From: Lachnospiraceae bacterium UBA7110
Lineage (GTDB): Bacteria; Bacillota; Clostridia; Lachnospirales; Lachnospiraceae
Reading direction: 5' to 3'
Assembly: GCA_002492295.1 (NCBI GenBank)
Contig: DKYC01000134.1
Coordinates: 1-19,714, forward strand
Length of the DNA: 19,714 nucleotides
The notes below the pieces were generated by a model. The model searched no databases, was not told where the DNA came from, and saw only the letters and a program-made list of their open reading frames with translations. This document shows, piece by piece, positions 1-7,230 of this stretch (its first letter is position 1; the number at the start of each line of letters is the position of its first letter). Position numbers and translations under genes: made by a program.

Positions 1-1
1 G

Positions 2-82
2 GAGGTTTGCCTGAATATGAACGGTACAGTACACAAGTATATTGCACACTGGCATTCTGTGTACAACAAAATCAAACATTGA
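2..82 (+). CDS. possible 3' end of an unidentified upstream gene, or a very short ORF
   Basis: This frame is open from the left edge to a TGA at 80-82 and would end in the residues HWHSVYNKIKH. It could be the tail of a gene outside the window. Alternatively it could be a 21-codon ORF from ATG 17-19, with GGAGG at 1-5 upstream. A second frame is also open from base 1 to a TAA at 133-135, so the choice between frames is not secure. I do not recognise either peptide and assign no function. Confidence 0.25.
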   Translation, partial: EVCLNMNGTVHKYIAHWHSVYNKIKH

Positions 83-141
83 TATCATGGTACATCAACA
101 CATTAAGAGCGAAATCGAGAAAGGAACGGTTATAAATTATA

Positions 142-3069
142 ATGAAGAAAATAGAAGATTTGGATGCGTATGAGGTTCTTGAAAAACGAGAAATCAGTGA
201 TATCGGTTCCATGGGCTATCTTTTGCGGCACAAAAAAACAGGGGCGAGAATTGCGCTCTTAAGCAACGATGACGAAAACAAAGTGTTTTATATCGGCTTT
301 CGCACGCCGCCCGCCGATTCGACAGGCGTGCCGCATATCATAGAGCACACGGTGCTTTGCGGTTCCAGGGAATTTCCGGTTAAAGATCCGTTTGTGGAGC
401 TTGTGAAGGGCTCTTTAAATACGTTTTTAAATGCCATGACGTACAGTGATAAGACTGTCTATCCGGTGGCAAGCTGTAATGACAGGGACTTTCAAAATCT
501 CATGCACGTTTATTTGGACGCGGTGTTTTATCCGAACATCTATAATGAAGAAAAAATTTTCCGGCAGGAGGGCTGGCACTACGAGATGGAGGACGAGCAT
601 GCCCCGCTTACGATAAACGGCGTCGTCTATAATGAAATGAAGGGGGCGTTTTCGGCACCGGATGAAATCAATGACAGGGAGGTTGTCAATTCCCTGTTTC
701 CTGACACGGCGTACGGGGTGGAGTCGGGAGGTGACCCGGATGTCATCCCAGAGCTTACGTACGAACAGTTTTTGGAGTTTCACGGGAAATACTACCATCC
801 GTCAAACAGTTATATATATCTGTACGGAAATATGGATATGGCGGAAAAGCTTGCCTGGATGGACGAGCATTATTTAAGTAAATTTGACAGCCTGAAAATT
901 GATTCGGGGCTTACATTGCAAAAGCCTTTTGCAAAGCCTGTGCTGATAAAAAAAGAATACCCGGTGATGGAAGGGGAGGCATTGGATAACAACACATACC
1001 TTTCCTATAATATGGTGGTGGGAACAAGCCTTGATAAGGAGCTTTACTTTGCCATGCAGATTTTGGAATATGCAATCTGCTCTTCGTCGGCAGCACCCCT
1101 GAAGCTTGCGTTGATTCATAAAAATATCGGAACGGAGATTTATTCGGTTTATGACAACGGCATTTACCAGCCGTATTTTTCTATTGTCGCAAAGAACGCA
1201 AATGACGCGCAGAAGGATGAATTTGTGGATACGATAGAGGACGGGCTCCGACGCCTTGTCCGTGAGGGCATTGACAAGAAGGCCCTTCTTGCAGGATTAA
1301 ACTACTATGAGTTCCGCTACAGGGAGGCGGATTTCGGCTCCTATCCAAAGGGGCTGATGTATGGACTGCAGATGCTGGATTCATGGCTTTATGACGACAA
1401 TATGCCGTTTGACATGATTGAGGCAATTGATTTGTTTAAAACGTTAAAAGAGCGCATTGACACGGATTATTATGAAAAGCTGACCCAGCAGTACCTTATT
1501 GATAATCCGCATAAATCCGTGCTGGTGCTTTCGCCAAAGGAAGGGCTTACGGCGAAAAAGGAGCAGGAGCTTGCAAAAAAGCTTGCGGACTATAAAAGCA
1601 GCTTAAGCGACGCGCAAATCAAAGCGATTGTCGCACAGACAAAGGCGCTCAATGCGTTTCAGGAGGCGGAGGATGCGCCGGAGAATTTGGCAAAAATCCC
1701 AATGCTTACAAGGGCGGACATGAAAAAGGAGGCGGAGCCTTTTATCAACGAGCTTAGGGATGTGCTTGGGACAAAGGTGCTGTTTCATGATGTACAGACA
1801 AACGGGATTGCGTATATCAAGCTGGTTTTTGACGTGTCCGATATTCCGGCGGAATTGTTTTCCTATATCGGGGTGCTGAAAAATATTCTCGGCTATGTCG
1901 ACACGGACACATATTCGTACGGGGAACTTTATAATGAAATGAATATTCATACGGGCGGGATTGTCAGTTCCGTGAATACGTATGTGAATGCGAAAAATCT
2001 GGATGAATATAAATTGACCTTTGAAGTCAAAACAAAGGCGATGTATGACGAGATAGCGCCCGCGCTGGCGTTGGTGAATGAAATCATTACGTCGTCGAAG
2101 CTTACGGACGCAGACAGGATTTTGGAAATTTTGGAGGAGCTAAAGTCAAGAATGCAGGGAAATATGACCTCTGCCGCCCATTCGCTTGCGGCGGTAAGGG
2201 CGATGTCCTATTTTAGCGAGACTGCGGCGGTTTCAGAGCTTGTGAGCGGGCTTCCCTGCTACAGGCTGCTTGAGAGGCTGACAGCGGATTTTGTGGACTG
2301 CAGGGAGGAGCTGGTCCAAAAACTTGACGAGCTGATGAAATGCATTTTCCGTCCGGAAAACGTGATGGTGGATCTGACTGCCACGGAGGAAGGGTTTGTG
2401 TGCTTAGAACGGCTTGTGCCGGGCATTAAGGAAAAGCTGTTTACACAGGAGGTCAAAAAGGAGCGCTTCTGTCTTACGCCAAAGATACAGAATGAAGCGT
2501 TTTCAACCTCCGCTCAGGTGCAGTATGTGTGCCGGGCGGGTAATTACCGGAAGGGTACGGATTATCAGTACACGGGCGCACTAAGGGTTTTGAAGGTGAT
2601 TTTGGGTTATGATTATTTTTGGATAAACGTGCGTGTTAAAGGCGGCGCCTATGGCTGTATGTGCAGCTTTGGGAAAACGGGCGACAGTTATCTTGTGTCA
2701 TACAGGGATCCGAATTTGAAAAAAACCGTTGACATTTTTGAAAAGACGGGGGATTATGTAAGGGAGTTTACTGCTGACGAGCGCACGATGACGAAGTATA
2801 TTATCGGTGCAGTCGCGGACATGGATGTTCCGATGACTCCTTCGGTCAAGGGAAGCCGTTCCGCGAGCGCATATTTCACAAACCTGGATTATGCGGATGT
2901 GCAGAAGGAGCGTGATGAGCTCCTTGCCTGTACGCAGGAGGATATCCGGGCACTTGCCGGACTGGTTGACGCGGTGACTGCGCAGAATGCTGTCTGCGTA
3001 GTCGGAAACGGGCAGGCAATTGAGGAGAATAAAGAACTGTTTATGAAAGTGGAAAATTTATTTCACTGA
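142..3069 (+). CDS. M16C-family zinc metallopeptidase (insulinase / PreP-HypA type)
   Basis: This is a 975-residue peptidase of the pitrilysin/insulinase superfamily, M16C branch. Members of this size fold as two homologous halves forming a closed chamber that degrades short unfolded peptides, normally in the cytosol. The inverted zinc motif HIIEH is at residues 65-69 (zinc ligands H65 and H69, catalytic E68). The third ligand is probably E165 in VVYNEMKG. The C-terminal half carries the conserved Arg/Tyr pair in VRVKGGAYG (R831, Y837), which positions substrate. There is no signal peptide or membrane segment. The length of about 970 residues is full for M16C. A purine-rich AAGGA at 121-125 lies 16 nt before the ATG, which is rather far, so the ribosome binding site is weak. 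The gene runs towards era with a 20-nt gap, which suggests cotranscription. The family call is secure; the physiological substrate is unknown. Confidence 0.95.
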   Translation: MKKIEDLDAYEVLEKREISDIGSMGYLLRHKKTGARIALLSNDDENKVFYIGFRTPPADSTGVPHIIEHTVLCGSREFPVKDPFVELVKGSLNTFLNAMTYSDKTVYPVASCNDRDFQNLMHVYLDAVFYPNIYNEEKIFRQEGWHYEMEDEHAPLTINGVVYNEMKGAFSAPDEINDREVVNSLFPDTAYGVESGGDPDVIPELTYEQFLEFHGKYYHPSNSYIYLYGNMDMAEKLAWMDEHYLSKFDSLKIDSGLTLQKPFAKPVLIKKEYPVMEGEALDNNTYLSYNMVVGTSLDKELYFAMQILEYAICSSSAAPLKLALIHKNIGTEIYSVYDNGIYQPYFSIVAKNANDAQKDEFVDTIEDGLRRLVREGIDKKALLAGLNYYEFRYREADFGSYPKGLMYGLQMLDSWLYDDNMPFDMIEAIDLFKTLKERIDTDYYEKLTQQYLIDNPHKSVLVLSPKEGLTAKKEQELAKKLADYKSSLSDAQIKAIVAQTKALNAFQEAEDAPENLAKIPMLTRADMKKEAEPFINELRDVLGTKVLFHDVQTNGIAYIKLVFDVSDIPAELFSYIGVLKNILGYVDTDTYSYGELYNEMNIHTGGIVSSVNTYVNAKNLDEYKLTFEVKTKAMYDEIAPALALVNEIITSSKLTDADRILEILEELKSRMQGNMTSAAHSLAAVRAMSYFSETAAVSELVSGLPCYRLLERLTADFVDCREELVQKLDELMKCIFRPENVMVDLTATEEGFVCLERLVPGIKEKLFTQEVKKERFCLTPKIQNEAFSTSAQVQYVCRAGNYRKGTDYQYTGALRVLKVILGYDYFWINVRVKGGAYGCMCSFGKTGDSYLVSYRDPNLKKTVDIFEKTGDYVREFTADERTMTKYIIGAVADMDVPMTPSVKGSRSASAYFTNLDYADVQKERDELLACTQEDIRALAGLVDAVTAQNAVCVVGNGQAIEENKELFMKVENLFH

Positions 3070-3089
3070 CGCAAAAATGGGGTATCAGA

Positions 3090-3992
3090 ATGAACGAAAA
3101 CTATAAATCAGGCTTTGCGGCGCTGATTGGAAGACCAAACGTCGGAAAGTCCACACTGATGAACTGCATTATCGGGCAGAAAATTGCGATTACTTCCAAA
3201 AAACCACAGACGACAAGAAATAAAATCCAGACAGTTTATACCTCCAAGGAGGGACAGATTGTGTTTGTGGACACGCCGGGCATCCATAAGGCGAAAAACA
3301 GGCTTGGCGACTATATGGTGAATGTGGCACAGCGCAGCTTAAAGGAAGTGGATGTGGTGCTTTGGCTTGTGGAGCCGACGAATTATATCGGGGCGGGAGA
3401 GCGGCATATTATTGACGAGCTCAAAAAGGTCAAGGTGCCGGTAATCCTTGTGGTTAACAAGATTGATACGGTGAAAAAAGAGCTGCTTTTGGAATCTATT
3501 GACGCATACAGAGGACAGCTTGACTTTGCGGAGATTGTTCCGGTGTCGGCGTTAAAGAACGATAACACGCAGGTGCTTGTGGAGCAGATTATGAAATATT
3601 TGCCGAATGGACCTGCCTTTTATGATGAGGACACGGTGACCGACCAGCCGACGCGCCAAATTGTGGCGGAACTTGTGCGTGAGAAGGTGCTGCGCAGTAT
3701 TGACGAGGAAATTCCACACGGCGTGGCGGTTGTGATTGAGCAGATGAAATATGGCAGGAAAATCGTGGATATTGATGCGGCCATTATCTGCGAGCGCGAG
3801 TCGCACAAGGGAATTATCATTGGCAAGGGCGGGCAGATGTTAAAAAAAATCGGTTCGCTTGCGCGCCCTGAAATAGAGGATTTGCTGGAGCAGCATGTCA
3901 ATCTTAAACTTTGGGTAAAGGTAAAAAAGAACTGGCGGGACAGTGATTTTATGATAAAAAATTTCGGATATGATCCAAGGGAAAACGAGTAA
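3090..3992 (+). CDS. era: GTPase Era, 16S rRNA-binding ribosome assembly factor
   Basis: Era is a Ras-like GTPase that binds the 3' end of 16S rRNA and promotes late maturation of the 30S subunit. It has 300 residues, the usual size. The GTPase domain shows G1 GRPNVGKS at 14-21, a switch I region rich in Thr and Arg (PQTTRNK, 39-45), G3 DTPG at 61-64, G4 NKID at 123-126 and G5 SAL at 153-155. The C-terminal KH domain has GIIIGKGG at 241-248, followed by the family-typical ending NWRDSDFMIKNFGY. The gene begins 20 nt after the M16C peptidase gene, with only a weak G-rich stretch before its ATG, so translation may be partly coupled. It is followed by a 170-nt non-coding stretch with hairpins and then the YqzL-like gene and recO, an order also known from Bacillus. 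Confidence 0.98.
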   Translation: MNENYKSGFAALIGRPNVGKSTLMNCIIGQKIAITSKKPQTTRNKIQTVYTSKEGQIVFVDTPGIHKAKNRLGDYMVNVAQRSLKEVDVVLWLVEPTNYIGAGERHIIDELKKVKVPVILVVNKIDTVKKELLLESIDAYRGQLDFAEIVPVSALKNDNTQVLVEQIMKYLPNGPAFYDEDTVTDQPTRQIVAELVREKVLRSIDEEIPHGVAVVIEQMKYGRKIVDIDAAIICERESHKGIIIGKGGQMLKKIGSLARPEIEDLLEQHVNLKLWVKVKKNWRDSDFMIKNFGYDPRENE

Positions 3993-4032
3993 AATCCGCG
4001 CATAAAAATTTTTTATAGGTACACCCTAACTG

Positions 4033-4135
4033 TATAAAGAAAGTCGCAGCAGCGTAAATCATTTCGGGAGAATACGATAGAAAATCGTAAGATATGATAT
4101 TGCATTCCTGTGAATGCGTCGCTGCCGGGCGACGC
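4033..4135 (+). promoter_or_regulatory. structured non-coding leader between era and the YqzL-like gene
   Basis: The 170 nt between era and the next gene contain a possible -10 box TATAAA (4033-4038) with only a poor -35. They also hold a 5-bp hairpin ACGAT/ATCGT (4074-4078 with 4084-4088), a 6-bp hairpin GCATTC/GAATGC (4102-4107 with 4112-4117) and then the terminator-like hairpin listed separately. The second hairpin and the terminator share bases 4116-4117, so they cannot both form completely. I do not match this to any riboswitch class I know. It may be just the 3' untranslated region of era. Confidence 0.35.
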
Positions 4136-4142
4136 TATTTTT
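4116..4142 (+). terminator. intrinsic terminator-like hairpin, era terminator or attenuator
   Basis: A perfect 7-bp GC-rich stem pairs GCGTCGC (4116-4122) with GCGACGC (4129-4135) around a 6-nt loop and is followed by TATTTTT. It lies 124 nt after the era stop and 21 nt before the start of the YqzL-like gene. It could end era transcripts or act as an attenuator for the YqzL-like gene and recO. The U tract is interrupted by one A, so termination is probably partial. Confidence 0.6.
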
Positions 4143-4162
4143 ACAGAAAGGGAAGGATCTGG

Positions 4163-4360
4163 ATGTACGAGGATGAGTGGAACAGATTTATGCAGACGGG
4201 GCAGATTAGCGATTATCTGACTTACAGGATGCATGGTATGCACAGGGATTATAAGGAAGACGCCGCGGACGGATCAGGAAAGATACAGGAGCGTAAAAAT
4301 GCAGGATTTCGTAGTTCTTACGGGGATTGTAATAAAGTCGGAGGCAATCGGCGAGTATGA
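4163..4360 (+). CDS. YqzL-like small protein
   Basis: This 65-codon ORF begins at ATG 4163, with AAGGA at 4153-4157 and a 5-nt spacer. The product starts MYEDEWNRFMQTGQISDYL. The pattern W..F..TG....YL.Y resembles the YqzL-like family (PF14006), a tiny protein of unknown role encoded between era and recO in Bacillus. That position is exactly matched here. The remaining residues are charged and of low complexity, with no membrane segment. The last 62 nt lie inside recO in a different frame, so the C-terminal third is shaped by recO coding and may not matter for function. Coding status is likely from the ribosome binding site, motif and synteny. Family assignment is from memory of the motif, and the function is unknown. 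Confidence 0.62.
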   Translation: MYEDEWNRFMQTGQISDYLTYRMHGMHRDYKEDAADGSGKIQERKNAGFRSSYGDCNKVGGNRRV

Positions 4361-4949
4361 CAGAAGAGTGGTGCTGCTCACGAAGGAACGGGGAAAGCTT
4401 GCCGCCTTTGCGAGGGGAGCAAGGAGACCCGGGAACCGTCTGATGGCGCCTACAAACCCGTTTTCGTTCGGGCAGTTTCGCCTTTTTGAGGGCAGAACGT
4501 CCTACAATCTGTCAGAGGCTGAAATTTCAAATTATTTTGAAGAGCTGCGTGCGGACTTTGCAGGGGCGTATTACGGGATGTACTTTTTGGAACTGTGCGA
4601 TTACTATGCAAGGGAAAACAACGACGAGACGGGAATGCTTAAACTGCTGTACCAGTCGCTCCGGGCGCTCTTATCAGACCGTTTTTCAAACCGGCTTGTA
4701 CGGTGTATTTTTGAGTTAAAGGTGATTATGGTAAACGGGGAATTTCCCGGGATAAAAGGCGGTGGTCTGCTTGGGGAGAGTGCGGCATACACGGTTACAT
4801 ATATTATGAACACGCCGCCGGAGAGACTTTTTTCCTCGGATGTAAAGCCGGAGGTTTTGGAGGAATTGAGGCTTTTTTGCCAGGTAATCTGTAAAAGAAC
4901 CTTTGATAAGGATTTTAAAAGTCTTGAAATACTTGAAAATCTTGAATAA
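4299..4949 (+). CDS. recO: DNA repair protein RecO
   Basis: RecO works with RecR (and RecF) to load RecA on SSB-coated single-stranded DNA and can anneal complementary strands. The N-terminal OB fold is typical: VVLTGIVIKSEAIGEYDRRV, then TKERGKLAAFARGARR and the PTNPFSFGQFRLFEGR stretch (about residues 5-65). The helical C-terminal domain ends FKSLEILENLE. I chose ATG 4299 because AGGAG at 4287-4291 lies 7 nt upstream and the peptide from there matches the family start; an in-frame ATG at 4233 would add 22 unlike residues. The resulting 216 residues are short for the family, usually about 240-255. The CxxC zinc-binding segment common in relatives is absent: after VNGEFPG (about 146-151) the chain goes straight to GESAAYTVTYIM. 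Translation start is embedded in the YqzL-like gene. A promoter for the next gene lies in the recO tail. Confidence 0.93.
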   Translation: MQDFVVLTGIVIKSEAIGEYDRRVVLLTKERGKLAAFARGARRPGNRLMAPTNPFSFGQFRLFEGRTSYNLSEAEISNYFEELRADFAGAYYGMYFLELCDYYARENNDETGMLKLLYQSLRALLSDRFSNRLVRCIFELKVIMVNGEFPGIKGGGLLGESAAYTVTYIMNTPPERLFSSDVKPEVLEELRLFCQVICKRTFDKDFKSLEILENLE

Positions 4950-4961
4950 GTTGTATATAAT
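4933..4961 (+). promoter_or_regulatory. sigma-A promoter for the lipoprotein and glyQS
   Basis: TTGAAA (4933-4938) and a perfect TATAAT (4956-4961) are separated by 17 bp. The promoter sits across the 3' end of recO, with transcription predicted to start near 4967. The first 30 nt of the transcript could fold into a hairpin, GCAGTTGTTT (4967-4976) with AAACGGCTGC (4989-4998), including two G-U pairs. Confidence 0.7.
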
Positions 4962-5026
4962 ATAACGCAGTTGTTTGTTTACGACGGGAAACGGCTGCAG
5001 GAAGGCGCGTGCGGATGGAGGGAAAC

Positions 5027-5734
5027 ATGAAAAAGTTCATGAAAAAGAATATCATTGTGACAGGGATTATGATTTTGGGACTATGTGCATGTAGTGACAG
5101 CCAAACCAAAACGGAGGGGGCAAAAGGCACTTCCGACGACGCGTCCGTCATTACACTGAAAAAGGACGGCAGCATTGAGCGCAGGCTGGTTGAGGATTTT
5201 GGAGAAGATTACAGCGAGGATGCCTTGGAAAGTCTGATTGATACTTCCATATCAGCATATCAGAAGAAGGTGCCGCAGGCGCAGGTGAACTTAAAGAGCT
5301 GTCAGAAAAATAAGGAGGACAGGCTTGCCGTTGAGATGACTTTTGGGGACTGGGAATCGTATGCGGGATGGAATAATTACTTCCTTGATTATATGTACGC
5401 ATCTGAAATGGGCATGGATACCGCGTCAATAGAAAGCAGTACGGACGGATTTTTTGCAGGGACTGTTTCGGACGCTTATACGGCGGGATACGGACTGGAG
5501 GCGACCTTAAATGCGGTGTCGGAGAAAAACGCGAAACAAAGTGTGGGAAAATCCGATTTGCTTGGCATGGGGGATACGCACATTGTTATCCTTGAGCGCG
5601 GCGGTGATGATGAACCGGTTACAGTGAACTGCTATGGCGATATTCTGTACGTGAGCGACGGTGTGAGCGCGGCGGGAAAAAAAAGCGCGACGGTTGACGC
5701 GATGGACGGATACGGAATGATTGTGTTTCAGTAA
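5027..5734 (+). CDS. conserved lipoprotein of unknown function
   Basis: This is a secreted lipoprotein of 235 residues. The start at ATG 5027 is set by GGAGG at 5017-5021 with a 5-nt spacer; in-frame GTG 5009 and ATG upstream lack a site. The signal peptide has KKFMKK, a hydrophobic core and the lipobox LCAC, so C22 should be lipidated and anchor the protein outside the membrane. After a Ser/Thr/Lys-rich linker comes an alpha/beta-looking domain starting SVITLKKDGSIERRLVEDF and containing FFAGTVSDAYTAGYGLE, HIVILE and GDILYVSDGV. I recognise this wording as recurring in uncharacterised Lachnospiraceae lipoproteins but know no function and assign none. It has its own promoter in the recO tail and ends 27 nt before the glycyl-tRNA synthetase gene, with no terminator between, so the two are probably cotranscribed. 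Confidence 0.85.
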   Translation: MKKFMKKNIIVTGIMILGLCACSDSQTKTEGAKGTSDDASVITLKKDGSIERRLVEDFGEDYSEDALESLIDTSISAYQKKVPQAQVNLKSCQKNKEDRLAVEMTFGDWESYAGWNNYFLDYMYASEMGMDTASIESSTDGFFAGTVSDAYTAGYGLEATLNAVSEKNAKQSVGKSDLLGMGDTHIVILERGGDDEPVTVNCYGDILYVSDGVSAAGKKSATVDAMDGYGMIVFQ

Positions 5735-5761
5735 ATAAGAATATTAAAAGGAGAAATTTTG

Positions 5762-7153
5762 ATGGAAAAGACATTGGACAAAATTGTAGCGTTGTCAAAA
5801 AGCAGAGGCTTTGTTTATCCCGGTTCGGAGATTTACGGCGGACTTGCAAACACTTGGGATTACGGAAACTTAGGCGTGGAGCTTAAGAACAATGTAAAGC
5901 GTGCATGGTGGCAGAAGTTTATCATGGAAAATCCCTACAATGTCGGCGTGGACTGTGCAATCTTAATGAATCCGCAGACATGGGTGGCATCCGGTCATTT
6001 AGGCGGTTTTTCCGATCCGCTGATGGATTGCAAGGAGTGCCATGAGCGGTTCCGTGCGGATAAGCTGATTGAGGATTTTGCAAGTGAAAACGGCATTACA
6101 CTTGAAAAGCCGATTGATGCATTTTCACAGGAGGAAATGAAGAATTTCATCGAGGAAAAGAATATTGTATGTCCGACCTGCGGTAAGCACAACTTTACGG
6201 ATATCCGTCAGTTCAATCTGATGTTCAAGACATTTCAGGGTGTGACGGAGGACGCAAAGAATACGGTTTATTTAAGACCGGAGACGGCGCAGGGTATTTT
6301 TGTAAACTTTAAAAATGTGCAAAGAACCTCAAGAAAGAAGATTCCGTTTGGTATCGGACAGATTGGTAAGTCATTCAGAAACGAAATCACGCCTGGAAAC
6401 TTTACTTTCAGGACAAGAGAGTTTGAGCAGATGGAACTGGAGTTCTTCTGTGAGCCGGGGACGGATTTGGAATGGTTCCAGTATTGGAGAGGATTCTGCC
6501 GCGACTGGCTGATTAGTCTTGGCATTAAAGAGGATGAAATGCGTCTGCGTGATCATGCGCCGGAGGAGCTTTGCTTCTATTCTAAGGGCACGACGGATAT
6601 TGAGTTCTTGTTCCCGTCCATCGGCTGGGGCGAGCTTTGGGGCATTGCGGACAGGACGGATTACGATCTGACACAGCACCAGAATACGTCGGGACAGGAT
6701 ATGTCGTATTTTGATGATGAGAAGAAAGAGAAATACATACCTTATGTCATAGAGCCGTCGCTTGGCGCGGACCGCGTTGTGTTAGCATTCCTCTGTGCCG
6801 CATATGATGAAGAGGAGATTGGAGAGGGCGATGTGCGGACTGTGCTGCACTTCCATCCGGCGATTGCACCCGTGAAAATCGGCGTGCTTCCACTGAGCAA
6901 GAAGCTCAATGAGGGTGCGGAAAAGATTTACGCGCAGCTTTCCAAAAAATATAACTGTGAGTTTGACGACAGGGGAAATATCGGCAAGCGCTACCGTCGT
7001 CAGGACGAGATTGGCACGCCGTTCTGCGTTACGTATGATTTTGATTCGGAGCAGGACCATGCGGTTACGGTGCGGTTCCGCGATTCGATGGAGCAGGTGC
7101 GCATTCCAATTGACGAATTGGATGCCTATTTTGCGGATAAGTTTACGTTTTAA
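5762..7153 (+). CDS. glyQS: glycyl-tRNA synthetase, single-chain alpha2 type
   Basis: This class II enzyme charges tRNA-Gly with glycine in the cytosol. It has 463 residues and is the homodimeric (eukaryote/archaea-like) form, not the alpha2beta2 GlyQ/GlyS form. The N-terminus KIVALSKSRGFVYPGSEIYG and the cysteine pairs CKEC (90-93) and CPTC (137-140) fit this type. Class II motif 2 lies around GKSFRNEITPGNFTFRTREF (202-221), with the following EQMELEFF. Motif 3 is EPSLGADRV (331-339). The C-terminal anticodon-binding domain spans about 365-463. I chose ATG 5762 (AAGGAG at 5748-5753, spacer 8) over TTG 5759. The gap to the lipoprotein gene is 27 nt, so no glycine T-box leader can lie immediately upstream. 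A strong terminator follows. Confidence 0.97.
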   Translation: MEKTLDKIVALSKSRGFVYPGSEIYGGLANTWDYGNLGVELKNNVKRAWWQKFIMENPYNVGVDCAILMNPQTWVASGHLGGFSDPLMDCKECHERFRADKLIEDFASENGITLEKPIDAFSQEEMKNFIEEKNIVCPTCGKHNFTDIRQFNLMFKTFQGVTEDAKNTVYLRPETAQGIFVNFKNVQRTSRKKIPFGIGQIGKSFRNEITPGNFTFRTREFEQMELEFFCEPGTDLEWFQYWRGFCRDWLISLGIKEDEMRLRDHAPEELCFYSKGTTDIEFLFPSIGWGELWGIADRTDYDLTQHQNTSGQDMSYFDDEKKEKYIPYVIEPSLGADRVVLAFLCAAYDEEEIGEGDVRTVLHFHPAIAPVKIGVLPLSKKLNEGAEKIYAQLSKKYNCEFDDRGNIGKRYRRQDEIGTPFCVTYDFDSEQDHAVTVRFRDSMEQVRIPIDELDAYFADKFTF

Positions 7154-7159
7154 CAATTT

Positions 7160-7185
7160 CGGGCAGGCAGCGTCTGCCCGTTTTT
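7160..7185 (+). terminator. intrinsic terminator after glyQS
   Basis: CGGGCAG (7160-7166) pairs with CTGCCCG (7174-7180) around a 7-nt loop and is followed at once by TTTTT. It lies 6 nt after the glyQS stop and separates it from the ABC importer. Confidence 0.9.
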
Positions 7186-7230
7186 AAAGAAATATAAAAA
7201 AGAAATTATAAGTTATGGAGGAGAACGATT

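Noticed and set aside
1..141. A promoter for the M16C peptidase gene
   Set aside because: TTGCAC at 42-47 and TTGATA at 79-84 have no adequate -10 at the right distance; no call is possible.
4163..4949. A frameshift splitting a single longer recO
   Set aside because: The recO start has its own ribosome binding site and a canonical N-terminus, and the upstream frame has its own site and a YqzL-like motif, so two overlapping genes fit better.
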